Shown here: piece after piece, positions 20,371-21,315 of the stretch | How the letters are laid out: the number at the start of each line of letters is the position of its first letter | Numbering within the stretch: the stretch's first letter is position 1 | Source of the DNA: Clostridiales bacterium | GTDB taxonomy: Bacteria; Bacillota; Clostridia; Christensenellales; CAG-138 | DNA length: 21,315 nt | Direction of reading: 5' to 3' | Assembly: GCA_019416935.1 (NCBI GenBank) | Contig: DXWI01000022.1 | Coordinates: 1 to 21,315, forward strand | The notes under the pieces: model-generated | What the model saw: only the letters and a program-made list of their open reading frames with translations | Database searches by the model: none | What the model was told of the DNA's origin: nothing | Made by a program: the position numbers and the translations under genes

Positions 20371-20733
20371 GGGCAGAAGAAATACGATGAGCTGGTAGAT
20401 AGGGAGATCAAGGAAAACTGGCTCAAGGACGGCGAGACGCTGGAAACAGCCGTAGAAGCCTACAAAAGCAGTGCAGAGAACGAGGTGATCGCGCGGCTAT
20501 GCGAAGCCATCCTGAACAAGGAGAGCGCGATCAAGGCGTTTGCAAAGCGGAACACGGCCGCAGCGGAGCGGATTCGGGATCACATCAAGAACTATCTGCA
20601 CATGATGCGGGATGCAGTGAAGGACGGAAAGACCGTTCTGGAGGGGCGGTTCTCCTATGACGATCTGATCCACTACTTCAGCGAGACCAATGCCAAGCGT
20701 ATGCTCGACGCGCTGGGCGAGAGCAACGCCCAG
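20371..20733 (+). pseudogene. Fragment of an unrecognised gene
   Basis: The frame from about 20374 reads as plausible protein for about 120 residues: 'QKKYDELVDREIKENWLKDG', then 'ENEVIARLCEAILNKESAI', 'RIRDHIKNYLHMMRDAVKDG' and 'SYDDLIHYFSETNAKRMLDA'. It is charged, helical and codon-biased like real coding sequence, and may come from a phage or plasmid protein, but I cannot name the family. There is no start codon with a ribosome binding site, since the open frame runs back into the terminator hairpin. At about 20734 it passes into the antisense of the GtrA remnant. It looks truncated at both ends. Confidence 0.5.
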
Positions 20734-20734
20734 A

Positions 20735-21076
20735 TCATGCCTTCTTCGCGCGGTCGTTGGTGTCGATGCTGTCGCGGAACACATAGAAGCGGTCGTACAA
20801 AAACTCGAGCACGAAATTGGCGATCATGTTGAGGCCGGTCACGAGGTATTCGTTCCAGAGCAGCGCGTCCGCAAGGTAGCTGCCGAGCAGCGTCGACAGC
20901 GGCGTGAACACGCAGTAGAACGCGAACACCTTGCACATGGCCGCCGGCACATTGTTCGCGGACGGGAACGTGTAGCGCCGGTTGAGCGTGAAGTTTCACA
21001 CGACCGACAGCACAAGCGCGATCAGATAGCACGGCCAATAACTCCATTGCAGCAATTCGTTGAGCAGCGCATACAT
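20735..21076 (-). pseudogene. GtrA-family membrane protein remnant (truncated, in-frame TGA)
   Basis: GtrA-like proteins are small membrane proteins involved in moving lipid-linked sugars for cell-wall polysaccharide glycosylation. On the minus strand the frame reads 'YALLNELLQWSYWPCYLIALV' in part, then 'LSVV', a TGA at 20996-20998, then 'NFTLNRRYTFPSANNVPAAM', and on to 'LEFLYDRFYVFRDSIDTNDR' and a stop at 20735. The TGA falls exactly where the family has tryptophan (VWNF). Sequence upstream of about 21076 does not match the family, so the first 50 or so residues are missing too. Other genes here use TGA as a stop, so recoding is unlikely. The 3' end abuts the gene fragment on the other strand. 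The 239 bases from 21077 to the window end show no supported feature. Confidence 0.82.
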
Positions 21077-21315
21077 TCCCAATGCTAGCCTACAAGTATA
21101 CGCGAAATTTCGGCCCGCCACAAGCGCTGCCTGTGTGCGGGCGGTGGGGTTTCCGACAGCCGTTTTTTGGGGAGGGTCGGGAGAGTATGAATTGCGGGAT
21201 AGAATGATCGTGGGCTGCGGGGGCGAGCGTGTTCGCCTTTCCATTCCGTGCGGCGCGCATCGGCCGCGCTGGAAATAGGGCGTGCGACGCAGGATGGCGG
21301 TCTGTTTTGAGGTTG

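Noticed and set aside
20996..20998. Genetic code with TGA read as tryptophan
   Set aside because: It occurs once, in a gene already truncated, while intact genes in the window end in TGA.

Overview
The window looks like a chromosomal segment from a GC-rich Clostridia-type Firmicute, probably gut-associated. This rests on GGAGG-type ribosome binding sites, TTGACA/TATAAT promoters in AT-rich islands, a tandem glycine riboswitch, the prmA-rsmE-mtaB-hinT housekeeping block typical of Firmicutes, and lipoprotein ABC transporters next to LacI-family regulators. Lineage below class is not claimed.

Region 1 (1-8400, mostly minus strand) is housekeeping. A consensus promoter and a glycine riboswitch (about 1871-2050) precede glyA (serine hydroxymethyltransferase) and a small CGGC-domain protein. 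Further along lies prmA-rsmE-mtaB-hinT. It starts from a promoter so close to the prmA ATG that the mRNA is predicted to be leaderless. Just past the mtaB stop, in the same frame, sits a 37-bp fossil copy of part of mtaB's own TRAM-domain coding sequence.

Region 2 (6197-14419) is the most distinctive locus. A 727-residue chimeric regulator (LacI-type HTH plus LacI-type sensor, fused to a complete extracellular-type solute-binding domain) is divergent from a five-gene operon: two HAD phosphatase-like proteins, an Afu/Fbp/Phn-type binding lipoprotein, its ATPase and a double-domain permease. Two near-palindromic 16-bp direct repeats 21 bp apart sit on the operon promoter and are good operator candidates. 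The SBP lacks the paired tyrosines of iron binders, and two phosphatase-like genes precede it, so I infer uptake and dephosphorylation of a phosphorylated or phosphonate compound, sensed by the chimeric regulator.

Region 3 (14420-15962) is a repeat-rich intergenic stretch: a 70-bp imperfect direct repeat, then four tandem 43-bp units, then an intrinsic-type terminator. It precedes a ydcF/sanA-like DUF218 membrane protein.

Region 4 (16147-20018) is a compact nitrogen-compound locus. A minus-strand operon encodes a CodB-like NCS1 permease, an aliphatic amidase/formamidase-like nitrilase and an unrecognised 76-residue protein. A divergent LacI regulator lies opposite. A perfect 12-bp palindrome sits at the predicted transcription start of the operon.

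Region 5 (20019-21315) is decayed sequence: an unrecognised gene fragment abuts a GtrA-family pseudogene that has lost its N-terminus and carries an in-frame TGA where the family has tryptophan.
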